49,483 bases of DNA from CANHVK01 sp044232905 (GCA_044232905.1 JBIIKZ010000011.1:1-49483), one strand, 5' to 3'. Positions 24,653 through 33,665 are shown, numbered from the stretch's first letter. The notes: generated by a model not told the origin, from the letters alone. Numbers and translations are program-made.

Positions 24653-25654
24653 ATGCAAAGAAATATTGATTTAAAAGACTTTACAACCTTTGGAGTTTCT
24701 GCTAATGCGAGTCATTTTGCAACTTTTTCAACAGAAGAGGAGGCGCGTACATTAACAACAAATAATACAGAAGAATTATTGATTCTAGGGGGAGGCAGCA
24801 ATTTATTGTTAACTCAGGATTTTCATGGACTTGTTCTAAAAAATGAAATAAAAGGGATTACGGTAAGCGCGAAAGAAGATACTTCTGTGGTATTGAAAGT
24901 CGGTGCAGGCGAAGTTTGGCACGACTTAGTACTTTACACAATCGAACAAGGTTATCACGGCCTAGAAAACATGTCATTAATTCCAGGAAGTGTAGGAGCT
25001 AGTCCAATGCAAAATATTGGCGCATACGGTGTGGAAATTAAAGATGTGTTTGAAAAATTAGAAGCACTTGAAATTCAAACTGGAGAAATGCATACTTTCT
25101 ATAGAGATGCATGTGCATTTGGATATAGAGAAAGTGTATTCAAACACGCATTAAAAGGAAAATACATAATTACACACGTATATTTTCGTTTGTCCTTATC
25201 GGAAAAAGTAAGCACACATTATGGCGCAATCGAAAGTGAATTAACCAAACAAGGGATTTCGAATCCAACTAGTAAAGATGTTAGTAATGCCGTAATCGCA
25301 ATTCGTTCAAGTAAATTACCTAATCCCAAGGAACTTGGTAATGCTGGAAGTTTTTTTAAAAATCCAGTTGTTCCAATTGAAACGTACAATAGTATCAAAG
25401 AAGTATACCTAGACGCTCCATCCTACCCTATTGACGAAAAATCCGTTAAAGTTCCCGCAGGTTGGTTAATTGAAACTGCGGGTTGGAAGGGAAAACAAGT
25501 AGGTGCATGTGGAGTGCATAAAAATCAAGCGTTGGTATTGGTAAATTATGGCGGGGCAACGGGCCATGAAATATACAAACTTTCAACTGCAATTATAGAA
25601 GATATTGTGCAGAAATTCGGTATTACACTTGAACGTGAAGTGAATATTTTATAA
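24653..25654 (+). CDS. murB: UDP-N-acetylenolpyruvoylglucosamine reductase (MurB)
   Basis: A 333-residue FAD enzyme that reduces the enolpyruvyl group to give UDP-MurNAc for peptidoglycan. It is of the E. coli-like type I class: TTFGV at the N-terminus, LGGGSNLLL (FAD phosphate loop), GLENMSLIPGSVGASPMQNIGAYG, the FGYRES segment (active-site Tyr/Arg present only in type I), GSFFKNP with the catalytic serine, and AGWLIETAGWKG near the C-terminus, where the final glutamate region is HKNQALVLVNYGGATGHE. Its stop overlaps the truA start by one base. Confidence 0.96.
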   Translation: MQRNIDLKDFTTFGVSANASHFATFSTEEEARTLTTNNTEELLILGGGSNLLLTQDFHGLVLKNEIKGITVSAKEDTSVVLKVGAGEVWHDLVLYTIEQGYHGLENMSLIPGSVGASPMQNIGAYGVEIKDVFEKLEALEIQTGEMHTFYRDACAFGYRESVFKHALKGKYIITHVYFRLSLSEKVSTHYGAIESELTKQGISNPTSKDVSNAVIAIRSSKLPNPKELGNAGSFFKNPVVPIETYNSIKEVYLDAPSYPIDEKSVKVPAGWLIETAGWKGKQVGACGVHKNQALVLVNYGGATGHEIYKLSTAIIEDIVQKFGITLEREVNIL

Positions 25655-26394
25655 TGGAAACACAACGTTATTCGATTGAATTAGCATATAATGGCAATGA
25701 TTTCTTTGGTTGGCAAATTCAACCCAGGCAAATCAGTGTTCAACAAACAATTGAAAATGCCCTTTCAAAATTATTTGATGCGAAAAAAATTGACATCATT
25801 GGTTGTGGAAGAACAGATACAGGAGTTCATGCAAAACATTATATAGCCCATGTTGATTTACCATCAAAATGGGAAGAAGAAGTATTAACGTATAAACTTA
25901 ATCGTATTCTTCCGGATTCCATTGTAATCTATACGATTCAAAAAGTAAATGAAGACTTTCATGCGCGTTTCCATGCAAAAGCAAGAACCTATCGTTATTT
26001 CATTCATACACAAAAAGATCCATTCTTAAATAATACTAGCCTTTACTATACAAAAACGCTAGACATGGATAAAATGAACAAGGCAGGATTGTTGTTATAT
26101 GGGAGAAAAGACTTTACTTCATTTTCTAAACTACACACCGATGTTTTCACGAATATATGTACCATAAGTAACGCTAAATGGACTAAAGTAAATGAACATG
26201 CATTCTATTTTGAAATAACCGCAGATCGATTTCTACGCAATATGGTTCGTGCAATAGTAGGTACATTACTAGAAGTAGGTGAAGGAAAAATAACCCCAAA
26301 TGAAATTACAAGCATATTAGATAAAAACGATCGTTGTGAAGCAAAAATGTCTGTTCCTGCACATGGTTTATTCCTCTGGAAAATAAGCTATTAA
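25654..26394 (+). CDS. truA: tRNA pseudouridine synthase A (TruA)
   Basis: A 246-residue enzyme that makes pseudouridine at positions 38-40 of the tRNA anticodon stem. The catalytic aspartate is D55 in GCGRTDTGVHA. AYNGNDFFGWQIQP at the start, the FHARFHAKARTYRY substrate loop, and DRFLRNMVRAIVGTLLEVG near the C-terminus are family signatures. The length is normal. It is coupled to murB by a one-base TAATG overlap. Confidence 0.96.
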   Translation: METQRYSIELAYNGNDFFGWQIQPRQISVQQTIENALSKLFDAKKIDIIGCGRTDTGVHAKHYIAHVDLPSKWEEEVLTYKLNRILPDSIVIYTIQKVNEDFHARFHAKARTYRYFIHTQKDPFLNNTSLYYTKTLDMDKMNKAGLLLYGRKDFTSFSKLHTDVFTNICTISNAKWTKVNEHAFYFEITADRFLRNMVRAIVGTLLEVGEGKITPNEITSILDKNDRCEAKMSVPAHGLFLWKISY

Positions 26395-26496
26395 AAGTAT
26401 AGAAAGATATAAAATTTGATTATTAACAAAATTATACCTTTATTTATACTTAGTTTTTAATGATATTTCAAAAAAATCAAAACGATAATTGAATTG

Positions 26497-28020
26497 ATGA
26501 AAAATTTAGTAGTTGTATTTATTCTATTTTTAGTGAATTTTGGCGTTTCTAGTCAAACTGCCATGGATTTTTATAATGCAGGGAACGATAAATTAGACCG
26601 AAAAGATTTTAAAGGTGCTTTAGAAGAATATTCAAAAGCAATACAATTAAATCCTAGCAAAGCAGAATTCTTTATAAATCGAGGTGTTGTTAAATCTGAA
26701 TTAGGAGAATATAAAACTGCTATTGAAGATTTTAGTATTTCCATAAATTTAGATACTACAAATAAACTTGCCTATTTTAATCGAGGGAATACACAACACA
26801 TGTTACGAAATTATACAGGTTCCATCGAAGATTTCGATAAAGCAATTGAAATAGACACGCTTTTTGTTCCTGCCTATTTTAATCGTGCACAGGCAGAATC
26901 AGAGATCGGAAATTACAGGGATGCCATAGAAGACTATGAAAAATGTATTTTGATTGACTCAGCGCATGAAAAAGCATTTAGAAATAAGGGAGCGTTATAT
27001 ATTAAATTACAAAAATATGATCTAGCTGCAGAAGATTTCACCTATGCCATTCAGCTGGCTCCTAAGGATCCTACTGCTCACTACAATCGTGCATTAGCCT
27101 ACGTTGAATTAGCAAATATCCGCGCGGCTTTGATTGATTTAAATAAAGTAATAGAATTGGATCCAAAACACACCTATGCATATTTTCATAGAGCAAACAT
27201 AAAGTATAAATTAAATGATAAACCCGGCGCAATTGTAGATTACAACCATATTTTATCGGTAGATCCAACATTTGAAGATGCATTAATTGCCCGTGCAGAC
27301 ATCAAAAAAGAATTAAAAAATTACAGTGAAGCAATACAAGACTACACGCAAGTTTTATTGCAAGACACATCCGTTTTAGAAGTGTATTTAAGTCGTGGCG
27401 ATGCTTATTTAGGAAGTGGTGATACTAAAGCTGCAAATCATGATTTTTTATACGTCTTAAAAAATGACACTGCAAATTCAAATGCTGCATATTACATGGG
27501 GGTTTTAAAGTGTAAATTAAATGAGTTTGCAGAATCTATTGAATACATGAATAAAGCAATTACTCGTGATTCAAATAACGCACAAGCTTATTTTGGTAGA
27601 GGAAACACATATCATGCAATGCGAAATTTCTCCGGAACGATTGAGGATTATTCGAAAGCAATTGAATTAAACCCAAGCTACATGGAAGCATACAAAAACA
27701 GAGCAATAACACGTTCTGAACTTGGTGATTATCGTGCAGCGATTATGGATAATAACAAAGCGATAGATTTAGATCCATCCAATTTAGAATTATATTCAAA
27801 CAATGTTAATTTGAAATTAGCACTTGATAAATTTGCGGATGCAATTGTAGATTTAGATAAATTAATTGAACTAGAAGCCCTTAATCCTTTAAATTACATG
27901 AAACGTGCGGATGTCAAAATCAAAATGAATGATAAATCTGGCGCTTGTAAAGATTGGCATAGTGCTGTAGAACTTCGGTACCAAGAAGCTGTACAAAAAA
28001 TTCTAGATAATTGTAATTGA
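26497..28020 (+). CDS. Secreted tetratricopeptide repeat protein
   Basis: A 507-residue protein with a signal peptide (MKNLVVVFILFLVNFGVSS, then QTAMDFYNAG) and about thirteen consecutive TPR units of 34 residues covering nearly the whole chain (pattern A.FNRG....L..Y..AIEDF.KAI..D). It should act as a periplasmic or surface protein-interaction scaffold. It lacks a type IX C-terminal domain or a lipobox. A TTG codon immediately before the ATG at 26497 is in frame; ATG is preferred. It is separated from truA by 102 bases containing a near-consensus TACCTTTA box at 26435-26442, so it may have its own promoter. It converges with ispE with a single base between stops. Confidence 0.85.
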   Translation: MKNLVVVFILFLVNFGVSSQTAMDFYNAGNDKLDRKDFKGALEEYSKAIQLNPSKAEFFINRGVVKSELGEYKTAIEDFSISINLDTTNKLAYFNRGNTQHMLRNYTGSIEDFDKAIEIDTLFVPAYFNRAQAESEIGNYRDAIEDYEKCILIDSAHEKAFRNKGALYIKLQKYDLAAEDFTYAIQLAPKDPTAHYNRALAYVELANIRAALIDLNKVIELDPKHTYAYFHRANIKYKLNDKPGAIVDYNHILSVDPTFEDALIARADIKKELKNYSEAIQDYTQVLLQDTSVLEVYLSRGDAYLGSGDTKAANHDFLYVLKNDTANSNAAYYMGVLKCKLNEFAESIEYMNKAITRDSNNAQAYFGRGNTYHAMRNFSGTIEDYSKAIELNPSYMEAYKNRAITRSELGDYRAAIMDNNKAIDLDPSNLELYSNNVNLKLALDKFADAIVDLDKLIELEALNPLNYMKRADVKIKMNDKSGACKDWHSAVELRYQEAVQKILDNCN

Positions 28021-28021
28021 T

Positions 28022-28837
28022 TTAAGAAAGAAGTACAATTTCTTCAAAAAACAAATCAAAATTCTTAAACATCCCTTTTTCCGGGCGTGTTTTAAAAATC
28101 CCATACATCGTAGATCCACTTCCTGACATGGCAGCATAAACTGCACCTTTCTCAAAAAAGATAGACTTTATTTCATGTAATATCGGATAACTATCAAATA
28201 CCGAAGATTCAAATGAATTTATCAATTCATCCTTTATTTGATCAAACGGATTCTTTATTAGTTCTGAAATTTTTTCTTGCTTCTTATAAAATGCAACCTT
28301 AGAAAATGCCTGCGCAGTAGATACATGTATCCCAACATTTACCATGTATAAATACATCCCTTGTAGGCTAAAATTAACAGCAGACAAAACCTCTCCTCGT
28401 CCAGTAGCAACTTGCGGTAAAGCCTTTACAAAAAAAGGACAATCACTTCCCAATTGTGCTGCTAATTCTTGTAAACGTTCTACCGTCAAGTCAAGATTAA
28501 ACAAATCATTTATCGCACGTAATGTGTAAGTGCCATCCGAAGAACCACCGCCTAATCCTCCTCCCATTGGGATGACTTTATGTAAATGAATTTTAATAGG
28601 AGAAATTGCATATTCATTTTGCATTAAATGAAACGCTTTAATGCAAATATTCATTTGTCCATCCCCTGGTATCTTAATCCCGCTGTTGGTAAATTCAAAA
28701 GTCTGACTTTTAACAACTTCAAGTATATCACAAATGGACACAGGATACATTAATGAATCTATGGCATGATAACCATCATTACGTTTATGCAATACATGTA
28801 ATCCAATATTAATTTTACACGGTGGAAATAATATCAT
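28022..28837 (-). CDS. ispE: 4-Diphosphocytidyl-2-C-methyl-D-erythritol kinase (IspE)
   Basis: A 271-residue GHMP kinase of the MEP isoprenoid pathway. Family features are PCKINIGLHVLHKRNDGYH at the start with the active-site lysine K8, the ATP-binding glycine loop MGGGLGGGSSDG at 91-102, the catalytic aspartate D132 in GSDCPFF, and AMSGSGSTMYGIF near the C-terminus. The ATG at 28837 is only 4 bases from the promoter box at 28842-28849, so the message may be leaderless. Divergent from accA. Confidence 0.95.
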   Translation of the reverse strand: MILFPPCKINIGLHVLHKRNDGYHAIDSLMYPVSICDILEVVKSQTFEFTNSGIKIPGDGQMNICIKAFHLMQNEYAISPIKIHLHKVIPMGGGLGGGSSDGTYTLRAINDLFNLDLTVERLQELAAQLGSDCPFFVKALPQVATGRGEVLSAVNFSLQGMYLYMVNVGIHVSTAQAFSKVAFYKKQEKISELIKNPFDQIKDELINSFESSVFDSYPILHEIKSIFFEKGAVYAAMSGSGSTMYGIFKTRPEKGMFKNFDLFFEEIVLLS

Positions 28838-28841
28838 AAAA

Positions 28842-28849
28842 CAAAGTTA
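28842..28849 (-). promoter_or_regulatory. -7 promoter box of ispE
   Basis: The minus strand reads TAACTTTG, matching TAnnTTTG, with only 4 bases between the box and the ATG at 28837. Transcription would then begin at or next to the start codon. Confidence 0.55.
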
Positions 28850-28869
28850 ATCGTTCGCAACAAAATTTG

Positions 28870-28877
28870 TACCTTTG
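28870..28877 (+). promoter_or_regulatory. -7 promoter box of accA
   Basis: TACCTTTG matches TAnnTTTG and ends 19 bases before the ATG at 28897. It lies within the in-frame extension that would start at a TTG at 28867, which is therefore rejected as a start. It is back to back with the ispE promoter. Confidence 0.65.
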
Positions 28878-28896
28878 CATCCACAATTTTATAGCT

Positions 28897-29850
28897 ATGA
28901 GTACCTATTTAGATTTTGAAGAACCGATCAAAGAACTTGAAGAGCAAATCGCTCAAACAAAACAAATTGGGTTGACGACAGAAGTAGATATGACAGAACA
29001 AGTCAAAAAACTTCAAGAAAAATTAGACCTTAAAACAAAAGAAATATTCTCAAACCTTACTCCTTGGCAACGTGTACAATTGTCTCGTCATCCAGACAGA
29101 CCCTATACATTAGCGTATATCAATGCGATCAGCGATGGTACTTTCCAAGAATTACATGGAGACAGAAGTGTTAAAGACGACAAAGCAATGATTGGTGGTT
29201 TTGGTTTATTGGATGGTAAATCGGTAATGTTTATTGGGCAACAAAAAGGAATCAATACAAAAATGCGTCAGTACCGAAATTTCGGGATGGCAAATCCGGA
29301 AGGTTACCGTAAGGCATTACGCTTAATGAAATTAGCGGAAAAATTCGATAAACCAATCGTTACAATAATTGATACACCAGGTGCATTTCCAGGTTTAGAA
29401 GCAGAAGAAAGAGGACAAGGCGAAGCGATTGCACGTAACATTTATGAAATGATGCGTTTAAAAGTCCCTGTGATTTGTATCGTAATTGGTGAAGGAGCTT
29501 CTGGTGGCGCATTAGGTATAGGTGTTGGTGACAAAGTTGTTATGCTTGAAAACACATGGTATTCAGTCATTTCTCCTGAATCTTGTTCTTCAATTCTATG
29601 GAGATCATGGGATTTCAAAGAAAAAGCAGCAGAAGCACTTAAATTAACCTCTACGGACATGAAAGATCTAAACTTGGTAGACGAAGTTATTCAAGAACCA
29701 ATTAATGGTGCACATCGAAGTCAAGATGAAATGTTTGAAATCACCAAGCAATACATCAAAAAAACTATTGCTGAATTAGAAAAAATAAAACCAGAAGTAA
29801 GAATTAACGATCGTATCGATAAATTCTGCAAGATGGGAGTTTGGAAATAA
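28897..29850 (+). CDS. accA: Acetyl-CoA carboxylase carboxyltransferase subunit alpha (AccA)
   Basis: A 317-residue subunit that, with AccD, moves the carboxyl group from biotin to acetyl-CoA to make malonyl-CoA. Family features: N-terminal coiled coil with PIKELEEQIAQ, LTPWQRVQLSRHPDRPY, FQELHGDRS, the crotonase-fold core with GAFPGLEAEERGQGEAIARN, and GEGASGGALGIGVGD forming an oxyanion hole, then SVISPESCSSILW. The chain length is normal. Single gene, with its own promoter and a strong bidirectional terminator after it. Confidence 0.97.
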   Translation: MSTYLDFEEPIKELEEQIAQTKQIGLTTEVDMTEQVKKLQEKLDLKTKEIFSNLTPWQRVQLSRHPDRPYTLAYINAISDGTFQELHGDRSVKDDKAMIGGFGLLDGKSVMFIGQQKGINTKMRQYRNFGMANPEGYRKALRLMKLAEKFDKPIVTIIDTPGAFPGLEAEERGQGEAIARNIYEMMRLKVPVICIVIGEGASGGALGIGVGDKVVMLENTWYSVISPESCSSILWRSWDFKEKAAEALKLTSTDMKDLNLVDEVIQEPINGAHRSQDEMFEITKQYIKKTIAELEKIKPEVRINDRIDKFCKMGVWK

Positions 29851-29862
29851 TCCAAAATTAGA

Positions 29863-29911
29863 CGCATAAAAAAAGAGGGTTTTCAATTTGAAAACCCTCT
29901 TTTTTTATGCG
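29863..29911. terminator. Bidirectional terminator between accA and the coiled-coil membrane protein gene
   Basis: A perfect 22-bp inverted repeat with a 5-base loop: the arm CGCATAAAAAAAGAGGGTTT continues to TC, then AATTT, then the exact complement. Each direction gives a GC-rich stem top (GAGGG/CCCTC) followed by seven T. It ends both accA (plus) and the gene ending at 29924 (minus). Confidence 0.92.
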
Positions 29912-29923
29912 CTCAAGAGTAAT

Positions 29924-30892
29924 TTATTTTAGTGTGAAACTATCCGTTCCAATAACTTGCCCATCACAATATATCTTCACTTTATAATTACCTTTTGTTG
30001 CTTCATCCTCTTTTAAATCATAGTATATAGAAACATCCACATTATTATTCGTGTATTCAATTTCTTTACGATCTGAAAACGCTACAGAACTTCCGTCTAT
30101 CGTAACTAGATTATTTTCGCGCGCTTGCAATACAACACCATCTGGAGATGTAATTTGCATATATAATTTCTTCACACCAGCTCTTGTCAAAGGATTAGCA
30201 GATATAGTGAAAGAAGATTTTAATTGAACCGCACTTTTAGACTTGTTGGTTGGTTCAGTCGTATTATTTAATTTCATACGCAATGCGCCAGAGTTAAAAC
30301 CTAAAGCTTGTAAACGAGAGCCTTTTTTTACTAACTCTGTGCTTTCCTCTGCTTGTTGTCTATATTGATCTCTTTCGGAAGCTGTAGAAGTTAATTCTTG
30401 TGTTTTAGTATCTAAATCGGAAGATAATTTCACATTCATCGTATTCAAAGAGTCAATTTGTTTAACATAACCTTTCATAATACTTCGCAAAGTCTCATTT
30501 TCTTTACGTAAAGTATATAACTGTCTAGCGGTTAATTTCTTCCCGCTCTCAAGTTGCGATAATAAACCTTTAATTTTTTGTTTTTGTTCTTCAACATTTT
30601 TAGCCTGAACTGAATCTTTCACTTTTAAAGCATCATATTGATTTAACATTTTTTGAAAATCATTCTTTAAATCAACACCTACATTCCCTGTATATCCAGA
30701 CATCATTTCATTCATCCCTTGCATATCTGCTTCTAACTCTTTATTGAAATTAGAACATTCATTTAATTCTTTATTTTTCTTTGACCAAGAATAGGACATA
30801 TATGCTAATGCAACAAGTAGTGCTAATAATATCAATAATAAAGCACCATTACTTTTCGGAGCTGTTGATTTTTGATCTTGAATTTCAGACAT
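29924..30892 (-). CDS. Membrane-anchored coiled-coil protein of unknown function
   Basis: A 322-residue protein with a short Lys/Ser-rich N-terminus, one transmembrane helix at about 17-33 (ALLLILLALLVALAYMSY), a long coiled coil from about 35 to 195 (heptads of Leu with Glu/Lys/Gln), and a C-terminal beta-rich domain at about 210-322 (LKSSFTISANPLTRAGVKKL ... GTDSFTLK). The final domain resembles those found in Bacteroidota envelope proteins, but I cannot name it. The topology suggests an inner-membrane anchor with the coiled coil and C-terminal domain in the periplasm. Its promoter box lies at 30913-30920 and its terminator at 29863-29911, so it is a single-gene unit. Confidence 0.75.
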   Translation of the reverse strand: MSEIQDQKSTAPKSNGALLLILLALLVALAYMSYSWSKKNKELNECSNFNKELEADMQGMNEMMSGYTGNVGVDLKNDFQKMLNQYDALKVKDSVQAKNVEEQKQKIKGLLSQLESGKKLTARQLYTLRKENETLRSIMKGYVKQIDSLNTMNVKLSSDLDTKTQELTSTASERDQYRQQAEESTELVKKGSRLQALGFNSGALRMKLNNTTEPTNKSKSAVQLKSSFTISANPLTRAGVKKLYMQITSPDGVVLQARENNLVTIDGSSVAFSDRKEIEYTNNNVDVSIYYDLKEDEATKGNYKVKIYCDGQVIGTDSFTLK

Positions 30893-30912
30893 AGAAGTAA
30901 AATTTTGTCTAA

Positions 30913-30920
30913 CAAAAATA
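30913..30920 (-). promoter_or_regulatory. -7 promoter box of the coiled-coil membrane protein gene
   Basis: The minus strand reads TATTTTTG, matching TAnnTTTG, 20 bases before the ATG at 30892. Confidence 0.5.
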
Positions 30921-30972
30921 GAAATAATTACTGAAAACTTATGGAAAAGTAGAAAGTTATAAAATTCAACAT

Positions 30973-30980
30973 TACTTTTG
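30973..30980 (+). promoter_or_regulatory. -7 promoter box of nadC
   Basis: TACTTTTG matches TAnnTTTG, ending 19 bases before the ATG at 31000. Confidence 0.6.
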
Positions 30981-30999
30981 CATAAACAAAAACAACATC

Positions 31000-31839
31000 A
31001 TGACAGTAGATGAAATAATCGAATTAGCCTTATTAGAAGACATAGGAGATGGAGACCACTCAAGTCTAGCTTGTGTGCCAGAATTCGCTAAAGGTAAAGC
31101 TACTTTATTTATCAAGGATGATGGAATCTTGGCAGGCGTTGATTTGGCTGTGAGAATTTTTAAAAAATTAGACCCTACTCTAGAAATAAATATTTTATTA
31201 ATTGATGGTACTCCAGTAAAAAAAGGAGATGTAGCATTTACAGTAATCGGATCTTCAAGATCAATTTTAGCAACAGAACGTTTAGTGTTAAATTTCATGC
31301 AACGTATGAGTGGAATTGCTACACAAACACATAAAATAGTTTCTTTATTGGAAGGGACAAATACACGCTTACTAGACACAAGAAAAACTACGCCTTGTAT
31401 ACGATATATGGAAAAATGGGCAGTTCGTATAGGAGGTGGTGAAAATCATCGTTTTGCACTGTACGACATGATAATGTTGAAAGATAATCATATTGATTAT
31501 GCAGGAGGAATTAAACCAGCAATTGAAGGTACTTTAAACTATTTGAAAAAAACTGGTAAAAAACTAAAAGTAGAAGTAGAAGTACGAAATCTAAATGAGT
31601 TAAAACAAGTACTAGAAGTTGGCGGTATTGACCGAATTATGTTAGATAATTTTACCCCTTCAGAACTTGAAACTGCATTAAAATTAATCCCTACCAACTA
31701 CGAAACAGAAGCTTCTGGGGGAATTACTTTAGAAACAATAAGAGAATTTGCTGAAACGGGCGTAGACTTCATATCTGTAGGTGCTTTAACACATAGCTTT
31801 AAAAGTCTAGATATGAGTTTGAAAGCAGAATTTAAATAG
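31000..31839 (+). CDS. nadC: Nicotinate-nucleotide pyrophosphorylase, carboxylating (NadC)
   Basis: A 279-residue quinolinate phosphoribosyltransferase, converting quinolinate and PRPP to nicotinate mononucleotide in de novo NAD synthesis. Family features: LLEDIGDGDHSS at the N-terminus, ERLVLNFMQRMSGIAT, LLDTRKTTPC with R/K contacts to quinolinate, GGGENHRFALYDMIMLKDNH, VEVEVRNLNE, DRIMLDNF and the phosphate-binding EASGGI followed by VDFISVGALTHS. Length normal. Divergent from the coiled-coil gene and convergent with the mazG-like gene. nadA and nadB are not in the window. Confidence 0.96.
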   Translation: MTVDEIIELALLEDIGDGDHSSLACVPEFAKGKATLFIKDDGILAGVDLAVRIFKKLDPTLEINILLIDGTPVKKGDVAFTVIGSSRSILATERLVLNFMQRMSGIATQTHKIVSLLEGTNTRLLDTRKTTPCIRYMEKWAVRIGGGENHRFALYDMIMLKDNHIDYAGGIKPAIEGTLNYLKKTGKKLKVEVEVRNLNELKQVLEVGGIDRIMLDNFTPSELETALKLIPTNYETEASGGITLETIREFAETGVDFISVGALTHSFKSLDMSLKAEFK

Positions 31840-31845
31840 TGTATA

Positions 31846-31915
31846 AAGTTCAAAGTTTAGGATTTAAAGTACTCCAAATCTTTCGAATTTCAATTTTTGA
31901 CTTTTAACTTGCTAT
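31846..31915. repeat. Degenerate AT-rich repeat-like spacer between nadC and the mazG-like gene
   Basis: The 50-base gap and the last codons of the minus-strand gene contain short reiterated words (aaagtt, aaagt, tttaaagt; on the minus strand gttaaaagtcaaaaattgaaatt). It resembles degenerate simple repeats rather than a hairpin terminator; no stem with a T-run is visible. Confidence 0.35.
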
Positions 31916-32225
31916 TCTCTTTATGCCGTTGGAAATCTCTTCCAGTTTTTTTGTCTAAATTCTTTTGAAGTGCCTTCGTAAGATTTACACCTGTTTGATT
32001 CGCTAAACAAATAAGTACAAATAATACATCTGCAAATTCATCCCCTAAATCCTTACCTTTATCACTCTCTTTTTCTGATTGTTCTCCATATCTACGAGCA
32101 ATTATACGTGCTACCTCTCCTACTTCTTCAGTCAATATGGCTAAATTTGTCAATTCATTGAAATAGCGAACTCCATGTTCTTTGATCCATTGATCAACAA
32201 TTACTTGCGCTTCTTTGATTTCCAT
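31890..32225 (-). CDS. MazG-like nucleotide pyrophosphohydrolase
   Basis: A 111-residue all-alpha NTP pyrophosphatase. The metal-binding signature is LTEEVGEVAR with E33, E34 and E37, followed by E63xxD66 in GDEFADVLFVL. It is the short single-domain type, closer to the MazG/dUTPase-like family of Bacteroidota than to the two-domain E. coli MazG. It probably cleaves non-canonical or surplus nucleoside triphosphates to monophosphates. Its last residues (NSKLKVKN) run into the repeat-like spacer and are probably not part of the fold. The start overlaps the dtd stop by one base, so rsgA-dtd-mazG-like form one coupled unit. Confidence 0.88.
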   Translation of the reverse strand: MEIKEAQVIVDQWIKEHGVRYFNELTNLAILTEEVGEVARIIARRYGEQSEKESDKGKDLGDEFADVLFVLICLANQTGVNLTKALQKNLDKKTGRDFQRHKENSKLKVKN

Positions 32226-32674
32226 TATTCCTTGTTTTTTGAATCCATTATAATCGTTACTGGTCCATCATTCACTAACTCAATTTGCATATTTGCACCA
32301 AAAACTCCTGTTTGTATCTTTATATCATACTGTTTTAGTTCATCTATAAATTTTTCATACAGTGGTATTGCCATTTCTGGTCTTGCAGAAGCGACAAAGC
32401 TAGGCCTATTTCCTTTTTTAACAGAAGCAAATAAAGTAAATTGACTAACTATTAAAATTTCACCGTTTACATCTTGAATCGAACGATTCATTTTACCTAG
32501 TTCATCTCCAAATACGCGAAGGTTAATTATTTTCTGTGTCAACCATTCAATATCTTCGTTCCTATCGTCATCGCAAATACCTATCAAAACTAAAAATCCA
32601 TAATTTATTTCACTATGTACATTTCCAGCAATTGATACGGAGGCTTTTGAAACACGTTGCACTACAATACGCAT
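32225..32674 (-). CDS. dtd: D-aminoacyl-tRNA deacylase (Dtd)
   Basis: A 149-residue enzyme that removes D-amino acids (and glycine mischarged on tRNA-Ala) from tRNA. Signatures: MRIVVQRVSKASV at the N-terminus, the SQFTLF motif at about 77-82, KGNRPSF, and the NDGPVT loop with the Gly-cisPro pair that excludes L-amino acids. The length is typical. It overlaps rsgA and the mazG-like gene by one base each. Confidence 0.96.
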   Translation of the reverse strand: MRIVVQRVSKASVSIAGNVHSEINYGFLVLIGICDDDRNEDIEWLTQKIINLRVFGDELGKMNRSIQDVNGEILIVSQFTLFASVKKGNRPSFVASARPEMAIPLYEKFIDELKQYDIKIQTGVFGANMQIELVNDGPVTIIMDSKNKE

Positions 32675-33624
32675 TACATTTCTTTTTTTCGATGAACCTC
32701 GTTTTCATCCTCGGTCATTAACTGAATATAAGTCTGATACCGAGATTCAGAAATAACACCTGACTCCACCGATATTTTAATATTACAATGAGGCTCATTC
32801 AAATGTTGGCAATTATGATATTTACATGTCCCCAATAAAGCACGCATCTCTGGGAAATAATGTGATATAACTTCCTTATCCAAATCAACAATACCAAATG
32901 CACGAATACCAGGTGTATCAATAATATAACCTCCAGATTGTAATTTATGCATTTCTGCAAATGTTGTAGTATGCTGTCCTTGTTGGTGATATTCAGAAAT
33001 TTCTCCAGTTCTTAAAGATAAGGTGGAATCTAAACGATTAATAAGTGTTGTTTTTCCAACACCACTATGACCAGAAATCATTACTTGTTGATTTTTGATT
33101 TGTTCGTGGAGAAAAACAATATTTAATGAATTTTCTGCGCTTATTTTGTGACAGGGATAACCAATCGATGCATATAAATCAATTAAAGCTTCTAAATAAA
33201 ACAATTCATCCTCTGAATATGTATCTACTTTATTGAATAATATTGTAACGGGAACACGAAAAGATTCTGCTGAAACCAAAAACCGATCAATAAATGCTAA
33301 ATGAGTTACTGGTGATTTCAGGGTAGCCATTAAATAAGCTCTATCAATATTGGCTGCTAAAATTTGAGACTGTTTACTCAAATTTGTTGATTTTCTTGCG
33401 ATATAGTTTTTTCTTAAATCGACCGAAACAATAACCCCTTTACCTTCTTCATCGCGGTCACTAGAAATCTTCACTTGATCTCCAGTGGCAATCGGATTCG
33501 TTGTTCTAAGACCATCTAAACGTATTTTACCGCGAATTCTACAATTAACGATAGTACCATCCATTAATTCTACGATATACCATTTTCCAGTTGATTTTAA
33601 AACTGTACCATTCTGTAAAGTCAT
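32674..33624 (-). CDS. rsgA: Ribosome small-subunit-dependent GTPase A (RsgA)
   Basis: A 316-residue circularly permuted GTPase acting in late 30S maturation. The order is OB-fold (residues 1-75), then G4 NKVD (131-134), G1 GHSGVGKT (185-192), G3 DTPGIRAFG, and a C-terminal zinc knuckle TCKYHNCQHLNEPHC. An in-frame ATG at 33678 would add 18 residues, but that extension runs through the terminator hairpin of the upstream porin gene, and the OB fold begins at MTLQNGTV, so ATG 33624 is chosen. The stop overlaps the dtd start by one base. Confidence 0.95.
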   Translation of the reverse strand: MTLQNGTVLKSTGKWYIVELMDGTIVNCRIRGKIRLDGLRTTNPIATGDQVKISSDRDEEGKGVIVSVDLRKNYIARKSTNLSKQSQILAANIDRAYLMATLKSPVTHLAFIDRFLVSAESFRVPVTILFNKVDTYSEDELFYLEALIDLYASIGYPCHKISAENSLNIVFLHEQIKNQQVMISGHSGVGKTTLINRLDSTLSLRTGEISEYHQQGQHTTTFAEMHKLQSGGYIIDTPGIRAFGIVDLDKEVISHYFPEMRALLGTCKYHNCQHLNEPHCNIKISVESGVISESRYQTYIQLMTEDENEVHRKKEM

Positions 33625-33665
33625 ATTACTAAAATAAGCAATTAAATTAATATTTCCGCATAAAA

